From Chrysoperla carnea (lineage: Eukaryota > Arthropoda > Insecta > Neuroptera > Chrysopidae), in assembly GCF_905475395.1 (NCBI RefSeq), contig NC_058339.1, forward strand, positions 72,568,520 through 72,632,519: a stretch of 64,000 bases of DNA, given 5' to 3'. This document shows positions 46,987 to 58,829 of this stretch, one piece after another. Under the pieces are notes generated by a model. That model was not told where the DNA came from. It did no database searches and saw only the letters and a program-made list of their open reading frames with translations. A program made the translations under genes and the position numbers. Numbering within the stretch: the stretch's first letter is position 1; each line of letters begins with the position of its first letter.

Positions 46987-49900
46987 ATGAAACGTTCAAC
47001 AGCAAAGAAAATAGAAGGATCTACAAATAATTATAAATCAAAATTAAGATCCACTAAAAATGATTGTGTCGATAATGAAAATGAACCCAAATCTTCTACC
47101 AAAAAATATGAAACAAATACTCTTTGTAAATTTAAGGCACCGAAACGAAAACATTTAACAATTGAATACGGTGCATCAAAAGTACCACAAATTCAGAAGA
47201 AAAGCTCCACAAAAATTCAAGAAGCAAATACAAATATAAAGAAAGAAAATCCTTTAAAAATGGTAACAGATGTAAAAATTAAAACAGAACCGATAGATTA
47301 TGAAGAGGCAGACATTGTTTCACCTTTTTGGGGTGGTATCGATCATATTAAAGAAGAACTAAAAGTAGAACCAACAGAAATTAAGCAAGATATCAAAGAG
47401 GAATCGTATCAAAAAGAAAAAAAACAAGGAATAAAAAAGGAATTGTTAGAAGTTAAAGAAGAAAAGTTCCAAAACATAAAAAAAGAAATAAAAACAGAAC
47501 AAGAAGTAATTAATATAAAACAGGAAATTAAAGAAGAAATAAAAGAAGAATCTTTACTCGATAATTATGTACCACCATTCTGGGAAGAAATGTTAAATAA
47601 TATTCGAGAAATGAGAAAAAATCAAGATGCACCAGTTGATACAATGGGATGTGATCAATGTCCGGATGAAAATGCTTCTGAAAAAGTACGTTTTGGTACA
47701 AAGACTAAGGAGTAAATGGCCAACGTTAGGTGGTAAAGAATTCATGGGCGTTTCCAAGGGGAGGGAGGCTACTCCCTCCCTCTACAGATTCACAAAAAAG
47801 GTTTCAAAGCACCCACTTACTTTAAAAAAAAGTAAAATTCTACTTAATTCAAAATTTCATTTATCGATTGATTTATATTATAATTAGTTGTCTATGAAGC
47901 TACCTATAAATTTTCAACTCACCATCTGTTATAGTTTCTGAGAAAAACGGAACTAAATTTTTGCCCTAATTTGGACTTTCACGGGAAAACAAAGTTTTTT
48001 ACGAAAAAATGTTTCAAAGTTGTTTACTTTTTTATATGCAACAATTTGTACATTTAAACTTTTGTTATTCCTCTTGCGGTTTACAAGACCCAATGGACCA
48101 TTCTTAACCTTTTTACGAATCCAAACTTACTTTTTGAATCCCGAACACGAATTGACTTAATTAGGTTAACTTTTACGAATATCTTTCTACATCGATTATA
48201 TCTTTCTATATATTTAATACATAGGGTATAAAAACTAAATAAAATGATTTTTAATAAGAAGTTTTTATAAAAAAGGCGCCTGTCCGATGAAAGGAAAAGA
48301 AAAGGAATATTAGAAAAAGTAACTTTTAGGTAAGGGCCCCCCCAACTAGAAAAAAGTCCGCGTTTCTCACTACTATAAATCCGGATTCCAGTCTTTAGGT
48401 AAATTAATAGTAAAAAAGGTCTAATTTTACAATAAAAATAAATTTACCCATACTTTTCCCATTCTCCATAAAGTAACTTGCCCCCTTTCTTTGCCATCGG
48501 CTGATGATGCCCTTTTTGAAAATGTGACGTTTTCTTTTCTAGTGCTCACATAATTTATAGATAATTTTATAACCAATTATATCTTATAAAACGGCTCTTC
48601 ATTAATTTTAAGAAAAAGACGCATTTCTAAGAATTTTCTCAAGTAAATTATGTTTTAAGTTTGTCATAATGAATACCTATAGGTACTCACTGTAAACTAC
48701 AACTATCTAAAAAATTTGCCTTTAAATTAGCTCAGAATGAGCCGGTATTTTTGAGCTTTTCTACTATTTTTAGATTGAAATTTATTAAAATTATAATTTA
48801 TTTTCATTACAGATCATCCGTTATCATGTTTTAATATCGTTAATGTTATCACCTCAAACAAAGGACGAAGTTACTTATAATGCCATGGCTAGACTTAAAT
48901 CGCATGGTTTAACTGTTGACAATATACTAAATACTAGTGAAGAGAAATTGGGAAAAATAATTTATCCCGTTGGATTTTGGAAAGTAAGTAAAAAAATTGG
49001 GATTTTTCAAATTGTTTATTAGTTGAACGTTCTGATGCTAGCCAAAAGCCAAAACCTATATTTTTATCTACTTCTAAACAAATAATTTGAAGTATGGGAT
49101 GTTTTTTATATTTTCTGTTGGGAGTCAACGTGTTAAGACTCCCACATTATGAATATAATCAGATCCTGAAATTTATGTCGAAAACGTTGAATTTTTGTGG
49201 TTTTTAAGACTTTACGCAACTCCAAAGGTTATAGTTATGTTAAAGGAGTGTTTTTTGGTAGTGTCGTTATCCCGGTCTTCTTTTCAAACCCTATAAATAA
49301 TTCCATTTGTTGAGAAACATGAAGAGACAAAAAAAAAACTAATTTCAAAAGTAACCATTAAATAATAAGCATCTAATGAGAGTAAGAAAATATGATGATC
49401 TTGTTGATTAGTGCTCTGTTGCGTTTTTTTAAAACCCGAATCAAAAAAAGAGAGGTGTTGTAAACTTTAACCACTATGTGTGTCTTTCTGTAGCACCAGG
49501 TATAGTTCTTCATCAGCGATAGTTCTTAGACATGTTTTATTAAAATTGGTTCCACCCTCATGTTATACGTTTGGTGTGTTTAACCCCCCCCCCCGTGTTA
49601 AAAGTTGTACGTGTTTATCTATGTATCTGTGAGTTTGTCTGTGGCAATGTAGCTCCTAAACGGATAAATTGACTTGTTCTATAGCCATTTTTCAAAACGA
49701 TTAAGTTTGAAGAAATTTTTTAATTTTGTAAATTTTACTTGTTTATATTTGTAATTGATTTTTAAGACTTTTATTATTCTAGACAAAAGCAAAAAGTATT
49801 AGAAAGGCAACAGAAATTCTTAAAAATGAATATGATGGTGATATTCCGAATACATTAAAAGATCTTCTAAAATTACCTGGTGTTGGGCCGAAAATAGCAC

Positions 49901-50270
49901 ATTTATGTATGAGTTCTGCGTGGAACGTAGTCACAGGAATTGGTACGTATTTCAAAATCTTTTTGGTCATAATAAATTGCTCATACTTGGTAAAATTATA
50001 GGTGTTGATACCCATGTACATAGAATATCAAATCGATTAGCATGGGTGAATCCTCAAACAAAGACACCAGAAGATACTCGTAAAGCTTTGGAAAAATGGC
50101 TGCCAAAAGAATTATGGAGTGAAGTCAATCATCTAATGGTGGGATTTGGACAGACAATATGTCGCCCAGTTGGTCCTCAATGTTCAAATTGTTTGAATAT
50201 TGATATATGCCCTTATGTAAAAATTAATATGGGTATAAAAAAGAATAAAAAACTGAAAAAAATGAAATAG
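46987..50270 (+). CDS. NTHL1: NTHL1, endonuclease III-like DNA glycosylase/AP lyase
   Basis: Exons 46987-47685, 48813-48983, 49783-49942 and 50002-50270 give 1299 nt (432 residues plus stop), all in phase. It removes oxidised pyrimidines and nicks AP sites in base excision repair. The helix-hairpin-helix [10 protein letters not shown] holds the catalytic Lys327; VDTHVHR holds Asp346, with the human 19-residue spacing. Cys397, 404, 407 and 413 form the CX6CX2CX5C iron-sulphur motif. The pre-catalytic [10 protein letters not shown] matches human NTHL1. Residues 1-233 are much longer than in humans and rich in Lys/Glu with many IKEE or IKTE motifs. An in-frame ATG at 46924 would add a basic, Asp/Glu-free leader (MFLNYNFSYAHLIKKFTKTY) that looks like a mitochondrial presequence; a still earlier one is at 46852. 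Both forms may exist, as NTHL1 acts in nucleus and mitochondria. Confidence 0.92.
47735..47800. repeat. G/C-run repeat fragment in NTHL1 intron 1
   Basis: GGGCGTTTCCAAGGGGAGGG followed by CTACTCCCTCCCTC resembles the GGGCGTAGCCAGGGGG type of dispersed insect repeat. It is a short relic only. Confidence 0.3.
47888..48236 (+). mobile_element. TATACC-ended dispersed repeat, degraded copy (+), NTHL1 intron 1
   Basis: It preserves GAAGCTACCTATAAATTTTC, TTTTACGAAAAAATGTTTCA, GCGGTTTACAAGACCCAATG and a tail ATTTAATACATAGGGTATAA. Several internal stretches are missing, so it is one of the older copies. Confidence 0.5.
49434..49690. repeat. Dispersed repeat piece in NTHL1 intron 2
   Basis: It has the pattern AATCAAAAAAAGAGAGGTGT, then TGTGTGTCTTTCTGTAGCAC and, further on, CTCCTAAACGGATAAATTGA. 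It is a diverged relative of the repeat at 40668 and includes a C11 run near 49585. Confidence 0.4.
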
Positions 50271-51500
50271 TAAAAAACATATCATAATCGATTTTATTAT
50301 CATTTTATTTTTTATCTCTTATAATTTTAAAGGATTTGCGAGAATCAAGAGTTGTCGAAATTCGAGTCCAAACTTGATATTAGATTCTGATTTTTTTCTA
50401 TCAGTATTATTTTGTATTAAAAGTAGGGAACAAAATTGGTTCATTTATTCGAAACTATTTCAAAGCAAAAATCTCATTTTCAATAAAAAATCGTTCTCAA
50501 ATAAAACAAAGCACGAATTGTTTAAATCAGTAAGAACAAAATTAAAAAATTTCAAAGCACCATTGAAAACCGTATAAAAATAATCTTTGTGTATTTTTTG
50601 TTCCCATGTTTGCAACTTTGAAGTCAAAGACAAGATGAAAAATATCTACCTCAATAGAATAAGTAAAAACTTTTTCTACTTGATGTTTCTGTTTATTTCT
50701 ACCTTGCTTCTACAGGTACTATTCCAAAATAGAAGAGCCCGAGAAATTTATTTTCACAATTGCTTATTAAATTAATTTTGTTTTTAAAGACTTATTCCTG
50801 TTATTTTTAACACATAACTTTGTAGAGATTGAACTAACCTGCTCTTCAGGATTGATTAATTGATTTATCACCCGAGGGATGCGTAATTTCCATCCATAAC
50901 CACTATCTTGCTCCAATTATAAAGGAAGTTCGTACGGAAACAAGTGTTGAGATAAAGTGCAAACATTCCATCCCTACTTAAAGTTTTTTTCTTCCCTACT
51001 ATAAAGTATTTTTTTTCTTGTTCTATAATTTAAAAAAAATAATTCTAGAATTATTTGTTAAGTTTTTTTTAATAATTTTTTATATTGTTATTAAAAATAA
51101 TCTGTTACGTATGTACAAAGTATTGTGCTAAATAGGCGAATTTTTTATATAAATGAAAATAAATTCCTGAAAATAATTATGTTATCCGTACAATGAATTA
51201 GTTTTTTTTTATCAAGCTATTGTTTTAAAAATTTTAAAAGACAATTTTGGAATTAAATCATATTTGTTATTTTTTTTTAAATATATAATTTTTTTACATA
51301 AACGTTAATAAAAAAAATCATAGTCTAGGATCAGGGGTAATATTTGACGGATCATTTAAGAACGGCTGAAAAATTGGCCGTTGTTAAGACAAGACCGTGT
51401 CTAACTTTACAAAAGCCTGTGAAATTTCCAGTCTTTCTTAAATTCCAAACAAATACTACCACAGTCTCTAACCTATGAGCCTATATACTAAATACATAAA
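50271..51500. other. Interval between the convergent genes NTHL1 and NOL12
   Basis: Both genes point into this stretch, so it holds their two 3' ends. It is AT-rich. Short open frames at 50374 and 50587 look random. No repeat with clear ends is seen. Confidence 0.5.
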
Positions 51501-53048
51501 TTATTTATTCAAATGTTTCCCTTTTTTCCCTTGGACTTTTGCACGTAATCGTTTCTGTTGTAATGATTTCTTTTTCATTTTCTGTTTTTCTAATTTGTGT
51601 TTTATTTGAAATGGTTTACTTTTTTGTACATTTTTTGTGGCTTGTTTTTTCAATAATTTTTTAACATCTTTTTCAGTTTTAAATACAGGTAATTCTTTTT
51701 GAATCGTTTTCGAGGATATTTTTTTTTGTTTCAATTCCATTCCTTCAATTTCTTCTGTATCAGAATCCTCATTTTCCGAGTTTTCTTTATCATTTTCCTC
51801 GTATTGAGGTTTGTTTGGACCAATCCAATTATTTTGTTTTGCTATTGAATTTTCGGATAATTCCATAACTTGAACTGAAACACCATCATCTTCGTATTCT
51901 TCTTTGTAAAGATGTTCTAATTCTGGTATAGGTCGATGTGACACTACTAAATTTTTATAACTTTCTTTAGCTTCCTGTTTCAAACGTTTTCGTTCTGCTT
52001 TTAATTGTTCTTGTAGTTCTTCCTGTGCTTTTTTCTTTCGTTGTAATTTTCTTTTGTGAAAACCAGTTAAAAATTCTCTAAAATATTTTTTAGTTAATGA
52101 GAATAATTTTTTTCTTACATTATACATCATGCAAACTCAAAATAGAAATAGTGCTTAATGCGGAATGCGCAATTTTATGTGTTCCTAAGTGTTACATAGC
52201 ACAGGCTGCTAAAAGATAGTAATAAAGAACTTTCGTTCGAAACCTTCAATTTCCATCGAATTTATTAAGTTTACAGAAATAATTTATAATAATATATAAT
52301 CCTAAGTGAAGCTCAATCATGTATACAAATTCTAAGGGACTTATAGACATGCTAGAAAGATGCGATTTTTTACATACTCTCAGAAAATAGGAAAAACACC
52401 CCAAAATTACGTTTGCCAATGCTATTTGCTATAAATGCTAGAAAGTTGCAGCTACTCTGAGTCGAATGGCTTTTTTAAACTCTTGTTTGGATTATAATAG
52501 CTTCCTTCACTCAGAATTATCAGGGTTTTTTTCGGTTTTTTACTAAAAGATTGTGCTGGTTTCCATTGTAATAAACTAGGTTTATAATGAAGTCAACCTG
52601 AAAAACATCGTCAAATCGAGACGACTTGGAAACCATGATCAAATTGGTACAGCTAAGAATAGATAGTATTTTCGATTTCAGCCCCGCGAATAACAATAGT
52701 CGTTAGTCGAAAAAAACTGTAGGTATATTTCGAACGATTCGGAGTAAGTCATTTAATTTTGTTGATATCATTATTTCTTTTAATAATGACCATGATATTG
52801 AGAAAATTGTCCGGTACTTAAAGTAGAGTTATCATAAGGAAAATATTCGAATTCTTGTAACGATCCTTCTTATTTTTAGGCGAGAAGAAGAGTTCATGTG
52901 CATGGAAAAGTAAGGTTAAGTAATACTTCCTAAGCGACAAAAAATGAACGATAAATTTTATTTTAACAACGTACCTCCGCTTTTCTTCATCAAATACTAA
53001 AGTAATTTTATTTTTTCTATTTTTGTTGTTCTTCGGTTTTTTCCCCAT
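51501..53048 (-). CDS. NOL12: NOL12 / RRP17-type nucleolar protein, two exons
   Basis: Exons 53048-52975 and 52077-51501 give 651 nt (216 residues plus stop) in phase. The N-terminus (MGKKPKNNKNRKNKITLVFD, then EEKRR) joins across the intron to EFLTGFHKRKLQRKKKAQEE, the signature of the NOL12/Rrp17 family (human: LVLSFDEEKRREYLTGFHKRK). These nucleolar proteins take part in pre-rRNA 5' processing and 60S subunit maturation. The middle is a Lys/Glu-rich coiled coil, then an acidic stretch (ENDKENSENEDSDTEEIEGM), and a basic tail suited to nucleolar retention. The length matches the human protein (213). The stop codon overlaps an AATAAA (AAT AAA TAA). The intron (52078-52974) carries a repeat piece at its distal end. 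Confidence 0.9.
52345..52415. repeat. Dispersed repeat piece in NOL12 intron
   Basis: ATGCTAGAAAGATGCGATTT, then AAAATAGGAAAAACACCCCA, is the reverse complement of sequence at 5049-5120. Only about 70 bases are recognisable. Confidence 0.45.
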
Positions 53049-53488
53049 TTTTTAAATTTTGAGGTTAGCTTATTAACAATAAAATTAACAACTAATTAAT
53101 CAAATTAATAATATACACAATTATATTTGTTTTAAATATGATTTTGAATAATATTTAAACAAAACACCGATTTCAAACACATTTATTAAGAAAAATTTAT
53201 TGAGAAAACAAATCTTAATTAAACTATGTCTACTATACGCCAACGTTTAAATATTTAAATTTATTTACACGTTAAATTTTTTTTAAATAATCACAGTGTT
53301 GCACTGTTGCCGTCAGCGTTTACCTCACATCCTCACCTGCAAAGTTAAAATTTCTCACCAGTAGCTAAAAAAAACCCTATTAATACCCCAATATCTATAA
53401 TATTGCGATAATTCAAATTTAATATCATTTTTAAATAAATTTAATGAACAATAATAATACTCTTGAAAGAAATAAAATAAAGATGTTT

Positions 53489-53578
53489 AATGGTACCACA
53501 ACTTTTCGGTATCACAACGGACCCTATGGTCTAAGTGTGTCCAACCCCAGGACAGCCACTCCAACCTAACCTAACCAA
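53489..53578 (-). repeat. Short repeat ending in CCTAACCTAACC
   Basis: The minus strand reads GGTTAGGTTAGGTTGGAGTG, then GGCTGTCCTGGGGTTGGACA, CACACTTAGACC and GGGTCCGTTGTGATACC. The pattern looks like a dispersed insect repeat. The GGTTA copies recall the insect telomere unit TTAGG, but there are only two or three, so this is not a telomere tract. Confidence 0.4.
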
Positions 53579-54120
53579 ATGGTACATATTAATATAATTA
53601 CAAAAGAAATTAAAATCATTTTGAATATATAGTCTAAAAATTTTTTTGCGAAATAATATGTTTTAAATTTTTGATATATGAAAGTATTAGTATTGTTTAA
53701 TTCCCCATAAATACACTAAATTGGATAATCATGCAGCCACCATTTTGTATTCCACTAAAATTACAAAATGGTGGCTAAACACAAATTTCACAAAGGTTAG
53801 ATATTATAATAATCTAAACTTCGTGACTAAAGTCGCTGAAAACCTAAATGAATTAAAGTTTTGTATTTTTTGGCTGTTCGGTTGCCTTAGAAAAGTGATT
53901 TTTGTCTAAATCACAAACCAAACACAAAATATGATTTATTTGGAGGTTACTCAATCGATCGTTAAATGAACCTGTTATAGATATAGGTACTAATCATGGT
54001 ACATATTTTTTGGGATGTAATGTTTCTTGTTCTGTGATTTACAGAAATTGGAAATACAAATTTTTTTTTAATTTTTGCAGTTGTTTTTAAAAAGGAAAGA
54101 AAGGGTGAACAATTTATTTC

Positions 54121-54213
54121 AGAATTTGATGAAAGTTTTAAAGGTAAATTTAACCCAAATCTATCAAAATCGTATTCATTTGGCAATTGGACGAGTTGTT
54201 ATCGAAATATCAC
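54121..54213 (+). repeat. Diverged single unit related to the 43.7-kb array
   Basis: TTTGATGAAAGTTTTAAAGG, AATTTAACCCAAATCTATCA, AAATCGTATTCATTTGGCAA and TGTTATCGAAATATC align in order with the array unit. This shows that the array sequence also exists as a dispersed element. Confidence 0.45.
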
Positions 54214-55860
54214 TTATAAAAGATAAAAACAATTATTTGATAAATTGAATATTGAATCCTTTGGTATAAATAGATCGATCATTCACAACCACCGTATGAA
54301 AAGGCACTTAAATATTCTATACCAAACAAAAGTTTTAACGTGTGAATAACTTTTAAAATTATTGTATATTAGCGTGCAGGTATACACATTGAATGAAATT
54401 TTCATATAGACAAAGAAGTCCACACATGATTATCACTCTCTTTATTCTTTTTCCACCAATCGGAAGAAAATTGTGGCATAAAGTCGGACTCATCAGCAGT
54501 ATGGCTGTCAGTATAAATTTGAACCTTGAAGAATGCACTTCCCTCCCGTGAAAGCCGAAAATAAAATAATAGTTTTTTGTGATAAATATCAAAACAAATA
54601 TGAAAATTGCAACCCAAAATTATACATAATGTACATAAAAATTGGATGATACGATATTTTTTTTCAAATGAATTTACAATATGTAAGTACATTTTTACTG
54701 ATTTTACAATCACGTTTTAAAATAAAATAATTGGGTCTCGGAAATGATTATTAAAAAAAAAATTATTTAAATATGAAAATATGCGAATAAATATTTGATG
54801 CCTGACTAATTGTTTGTCATGAAAACATTAGGAAAATTTTATGTTTGTAATGTTATGATAATTTAACTGTAAATAGTTTTTTCATCTAATATTTATTTAA
54901 TAACTTCTGTTTATGACAAATTGATTAAACCATATGGAGGAATATGCCATCTTGCTTGCATCTAATGTTTTCTTATTTAGTAAATACGGTCACTGAACTT
55001 AAAAAAATGGTATTATATCATCTTTTTGTGTATATTACACAATACGTACATTTAAATAACACCCTATTTTTTATTAATTTTTTTTATAAATTAATATTTT
55101 CATATGAACTTACATTCTTATGTACAAAATGCATGTCAATAAAATTGTACTATTTAAAAGAGAAAAAAAATTGTATATGCGCTGTGATATCGGGTAAATT
55201 ATTTTGACGTAAGGACGTTATTTTCAATAAAACTTATTTTTCATTAGTACCATTTTTAATTTTTTTGTGCAATTAGTCTAATTAATTAATTGTGAGTTAA
55301 TTAAATTAGCGTACAAGGTACAAATTTTTTTTTTCTATGTGGTAGGTACTGATAGGTACCACCTTTTTGTTATTATTTTTTTTGAAAATGATGCTATATT
55401 AGTTTTTGCATGATAATAAAATTAATTATAGGTAGCATTTTTTATTTATTATTATTAATTTTTGTTTACAATCTTATACAATTTTCTGTGTAGGCTTGTT
55501 TGTAAATGTGCCCATTCAAATATTATATTTAATTCGATGAAATAATATTCAAATATTTTATTAAAAGATTTTAATCAAAATATAATATAATAAAATTGAT
55601 TTTGAATTGAATATAATTTTAATTTAGAAAATATTGATATTGTAAGAATAATTCGATTCATATCAAATTTGACAGTAGAGCAACGCGTGTTTTTCAAAAG
55701 CTATGATTGGATATTTTATATTTGTTTACAATAATTTTATTCTGATGTCACCGATTAATTTTAATAATTATCAATTTATAATTCATAACATTGAATTTTT
55801 ATTTTGAAGCAGTAATTTGTTTGTCCATAATTTTATATTTCAATGAGAGGAAGTTAATAT

Positions 55861-56327
55861 TAGACCAGGAGCTTAACAAAGTGTTTAGGGGAAATCGTAA
55901 ACGCTTAACTAAAGGTACAATTTGTGATACAGAAAAATGCATTTTTCCTAGTGCATGCCGTATAGAATTAATGATCCAGAAAGGTTTGCGAAAAGTTGAA
56001 AGATGATTCTGTTTTTCCATGAAAAGCTTTACAAGTACCAAACTTTATTCTAGCAAGTGCTTTCAAGATTTTAGTTTGTATGAGTTTAGACTTTCGAGTT
56101 GAGTTTTTGATCAAAAAAGGGTCTAAGAAAAAGTAAAACAGTGTTCTAGGTTTTTGCTCTCTGAGCTTATGTAAGATTATACAAGAAACCTTGGTTTCTC
56201 CAATATATTCGCTGAGCATTCGTATTTTAAGGACAGGATGTTCAAGAAAAGTATAATAATATTAATTCATGAAGGGTTTTTTACATTATGAATGTTTGGG
56301 TTATTAATACATCACGCTCCTGGTCTA
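55861..56327. mobile_element. Non-autonomous DNA element with TAGACCAGGAGC ends
   Basis: A perfect 12-bp inverted pair, TAGACCAGGAGC (55861-55872) and GCTCCTGGTCTA (56316-56327), bounds 467 bases. No clear target duplication and no transposase frame are seen. Superfamily undecided. Confidence 0.5.
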
Positions 56328-57045
56328 TTTTAACAATTGACTATCTAATTATTTAATACTGGCATGGTGGTCTCGCTTAATTTTTGCCGAAACAAAATGT
56401 TTCAAAACTTTTATGCTAGACACGTAATAAATAAAATATTTAAAATTAAATTTTTCATCACGAAACGGAGATCAAAAAGTTGAAAGCAATACTGTAAATA
56501 TAAGCAAGGGAAATTTTGCGTAAAAAATTGCCTACAATTAGTCTTTGCCATTAGACGACTTTGCTAAAGTGAATGTAATGTTTATTTTTAATAAATTACA
56601 AGAGATGAAACAACTAACATACTTAATTGTTTGAATATTTTGCTTTTATTAAAATCTTGAGTTTACAAATGAAAGCTTCAAATAAAAGTTGTTAATGAAT
56701 ATTTTATGTCTGAGGGACTTAGCGAATTAAAAAATGATTTTTATTTCTTGCCAAAAGCCTTTGATATTCAATTTAAGGTTTCTAGCTTAAAAAGTTTTGA
56801 ATTTTTATTTCTTTATTTTCCACCTCCAGTCAAGTTATTGATTTTTTTTACTTCCAAGTAAATGAAGGTAATGGAATCGAAATTTCATTGCCATATTTAA
56901 ACTCCTAAAACTTATTTTTTTGACAATATGGTTTCTTAAAAAAGCAGATTAGTTTGCATCTGCATTTTAACAGGCCTAGAAGAAGATATTCCAAAATTTT
57001 ACAACATATTGTTTGACTAGAATCTAAACTTTATTTTTATATCCA

Positions 57046-57532
57046 GTATACATTAAATATGTATACTTATATCGAGGTATACTAATTTTACTCCCAAGTT
57101 GGTAAAGCTTAGAAATATTGATGATACGAACAAAATTTTGGAGTAGTTGTTCATAAAATCACCTTATTGGCCCATTTTCGATTTCCCATTCGCCCGTCGA
57201 GATAGAACAAATTTTAAAAAATTTTCCTTATACAAAAAGTTGAAACATTTTTTCGTAAACATTACTGTTTACCCGTGAGGGCGCAAATTGCGACAAAACT
57301 TTGGTGCCCATTTTCTCCAAAAGTACAAATGATAGAGAGTTGAAAGTTTGCAGGTAGCTTCAACTAATAGCCCTGTAAAACATTCTCGAAAAACGAAAGT
57401 AAATTATAGAAAATACTTTCGAAAATTTTTCTTATTTATACAAAAATAATACAAATACTGACATTTAATACTTCTTATACAGAGTATTTCAGCAATTAAT
57501 TCAGTCAATTGTTGTTTTCACTTGTTTATTTA
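57046..57532 (-). mobile_element. TATACC-ended dispersed repeat, copy (-)
   Basis: This is a reverse-orientation copy with GAGGTATACTAATTTTACTC, ACCCGTGAGGGCGCAAATTG, TTTGCAGGTAGCTTCAACTA and the far end CAATTAATTCAGTCAATTGT. Part of the middle (the GACAGAC segment) is missing. It faces the next copy across about 220 bases. Confidence 0.6.
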
Positions 57533-57750
57533 TAGAAATTTAATAAAGTTATTCAATTGTAGAATGTATCTGCTGTAGACAAGAAAGTAGTGGGCAGATT
57601 AATAATAATAAAGAGACTCCATTTAGCCTAGACTCCTGGAGCCAGGCGTAGAATCTGACAGTCATTTTAAAACGGCTGTCAAAACGATATTCGATATACA
57701 TGGTATAGTAATAATTATTCTGGCAGTAGTCGTTACTCTTTGCCATTTAA

Positions 57751-58327
57751 CAAGTGAAAACGAATAATTGACTGAGTTAATTGTTGAAATACACTGTGTA
57801 GAAAGTGTTGGATATCAGTGCTTGCATTATTTTTAATAAATTACAAAAGTTTAAAAAACCTAGAACCTTTTACAAGCCCACTAATTGAAGCTACCTGTAA
57901 ATTTTCAACTGCCTATCTTTTATAATTTTGGAGTAAAACTAAACGGAAACCAAAGTTTTGTCCCAATTTGCGCCCTCACGGGTAAATAGTGATGTTTATG
58001 AAAAAATGTTTCAAATAAAAGTTGTTGTTAATTTTTGTATAATTAAAATTTTGGTTATATTTCTAACGGTTTACAAGATGGGTCCTACAGGCCCGAGACC
58101 TTGACCTATATTGTTCATTTAAGAACTCAATTTTTAGTGTCCTGAGCACGCTATAAAAATTTAAGCTTGATATCTCTTTTCGTTTTTGAGTTATCGTGTC
58201 TTTGGACGGAGGGTCAGACAACGTGAAATGGACTTATTAGGTGTCATCAATATATTAAAGCGTTAGAAACTCGGGACCTAACTTAGTATACCTTGATATA
58301 CATTTCATATGTACAAGGTATATAAAT
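57751..58327 (+). mobile_element. TATACC-ended dispersed repeat, complete-looking copy (+)
   Basis: It starts with CAAGTGAAAACGAATAATTG, ACTGAGTTAATTGTTGAAAT and runs through GCGCCCTCACGGGTAAATAG and CGTTTTTGAGTTATCGTGTC to a palindromic tail (TATACCTTGATATACATTTC, then ATATGTACAAGGTATATAAA). At 577 bp it may represent the full length of the family. Confidence 0.65.
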
Positions 58328-58670
58328 GCAAAACTGATAAATGGTGTTCGGATTTTTATATATTTTAGTGCAAAAAAGGCTATTAAAACAAGAGTCTATG
58401 TAAATCATATTCGCAGCCATTTCTCAAATCCGTTTTAAATTTAAAATTACCTTATGATATTTTTATAACATCGGATATTATTAGTTTCTAGTAATTGCAT
58501 TCCTAGAAAAATCTAATATGTTTACGTCGAAACACATATAATATAATAACTAACTTTACAGATTTCATTTGTAGGGTTATGTACGATTACCATGGTGATC
58601 GTTTATGAAAGGTGGTAGGTTCATGTATAAAACCCACACATTTATAATAAGCTCTTTTTATCATCTACAG

Positions 58671-58825
58671 GATGTCCTAAAAGTATCGTATACGAAGAGT
58701 AGAGCGATATGGAGGATGCAATTCTAAACAGAGTTCCTTTACAATTTTTGGATGGGAATTAACATTATTAACGAGATATTTTAAGAATTGTATGTTTTTA
58801 TTTAAAATGAAATTTTTACAATTAG
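58671..58825. repeat. Possible transposon piece
   Basis: CAGGATGTCCTAAAAGTATC resembles the CAGGGTGTCCCAAAAGT ends seen in several insect DNA elements. No partner end was found; weak call. Confidence 0.25.
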
Positions 58826-58829
58826 GAAA

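Noticed and set aside
53540-53578. Telomeric tract from AACCTAACCTAACC
   Set aside because: Only two or three units and part of a longer dispersed-type repeat.
54359-54713. Overlapping minus-strand frames of 77 and 103 codons
   Set aside because: Two frames open by chance in AT-rich DNA; Lys/Ile/Phe-rich without motifs.
57549-57746. 65-codon frame between the facing repeat copies
   Set aside because: It overlaps a TATACC-like repeat piece and has no protein-like pattern.
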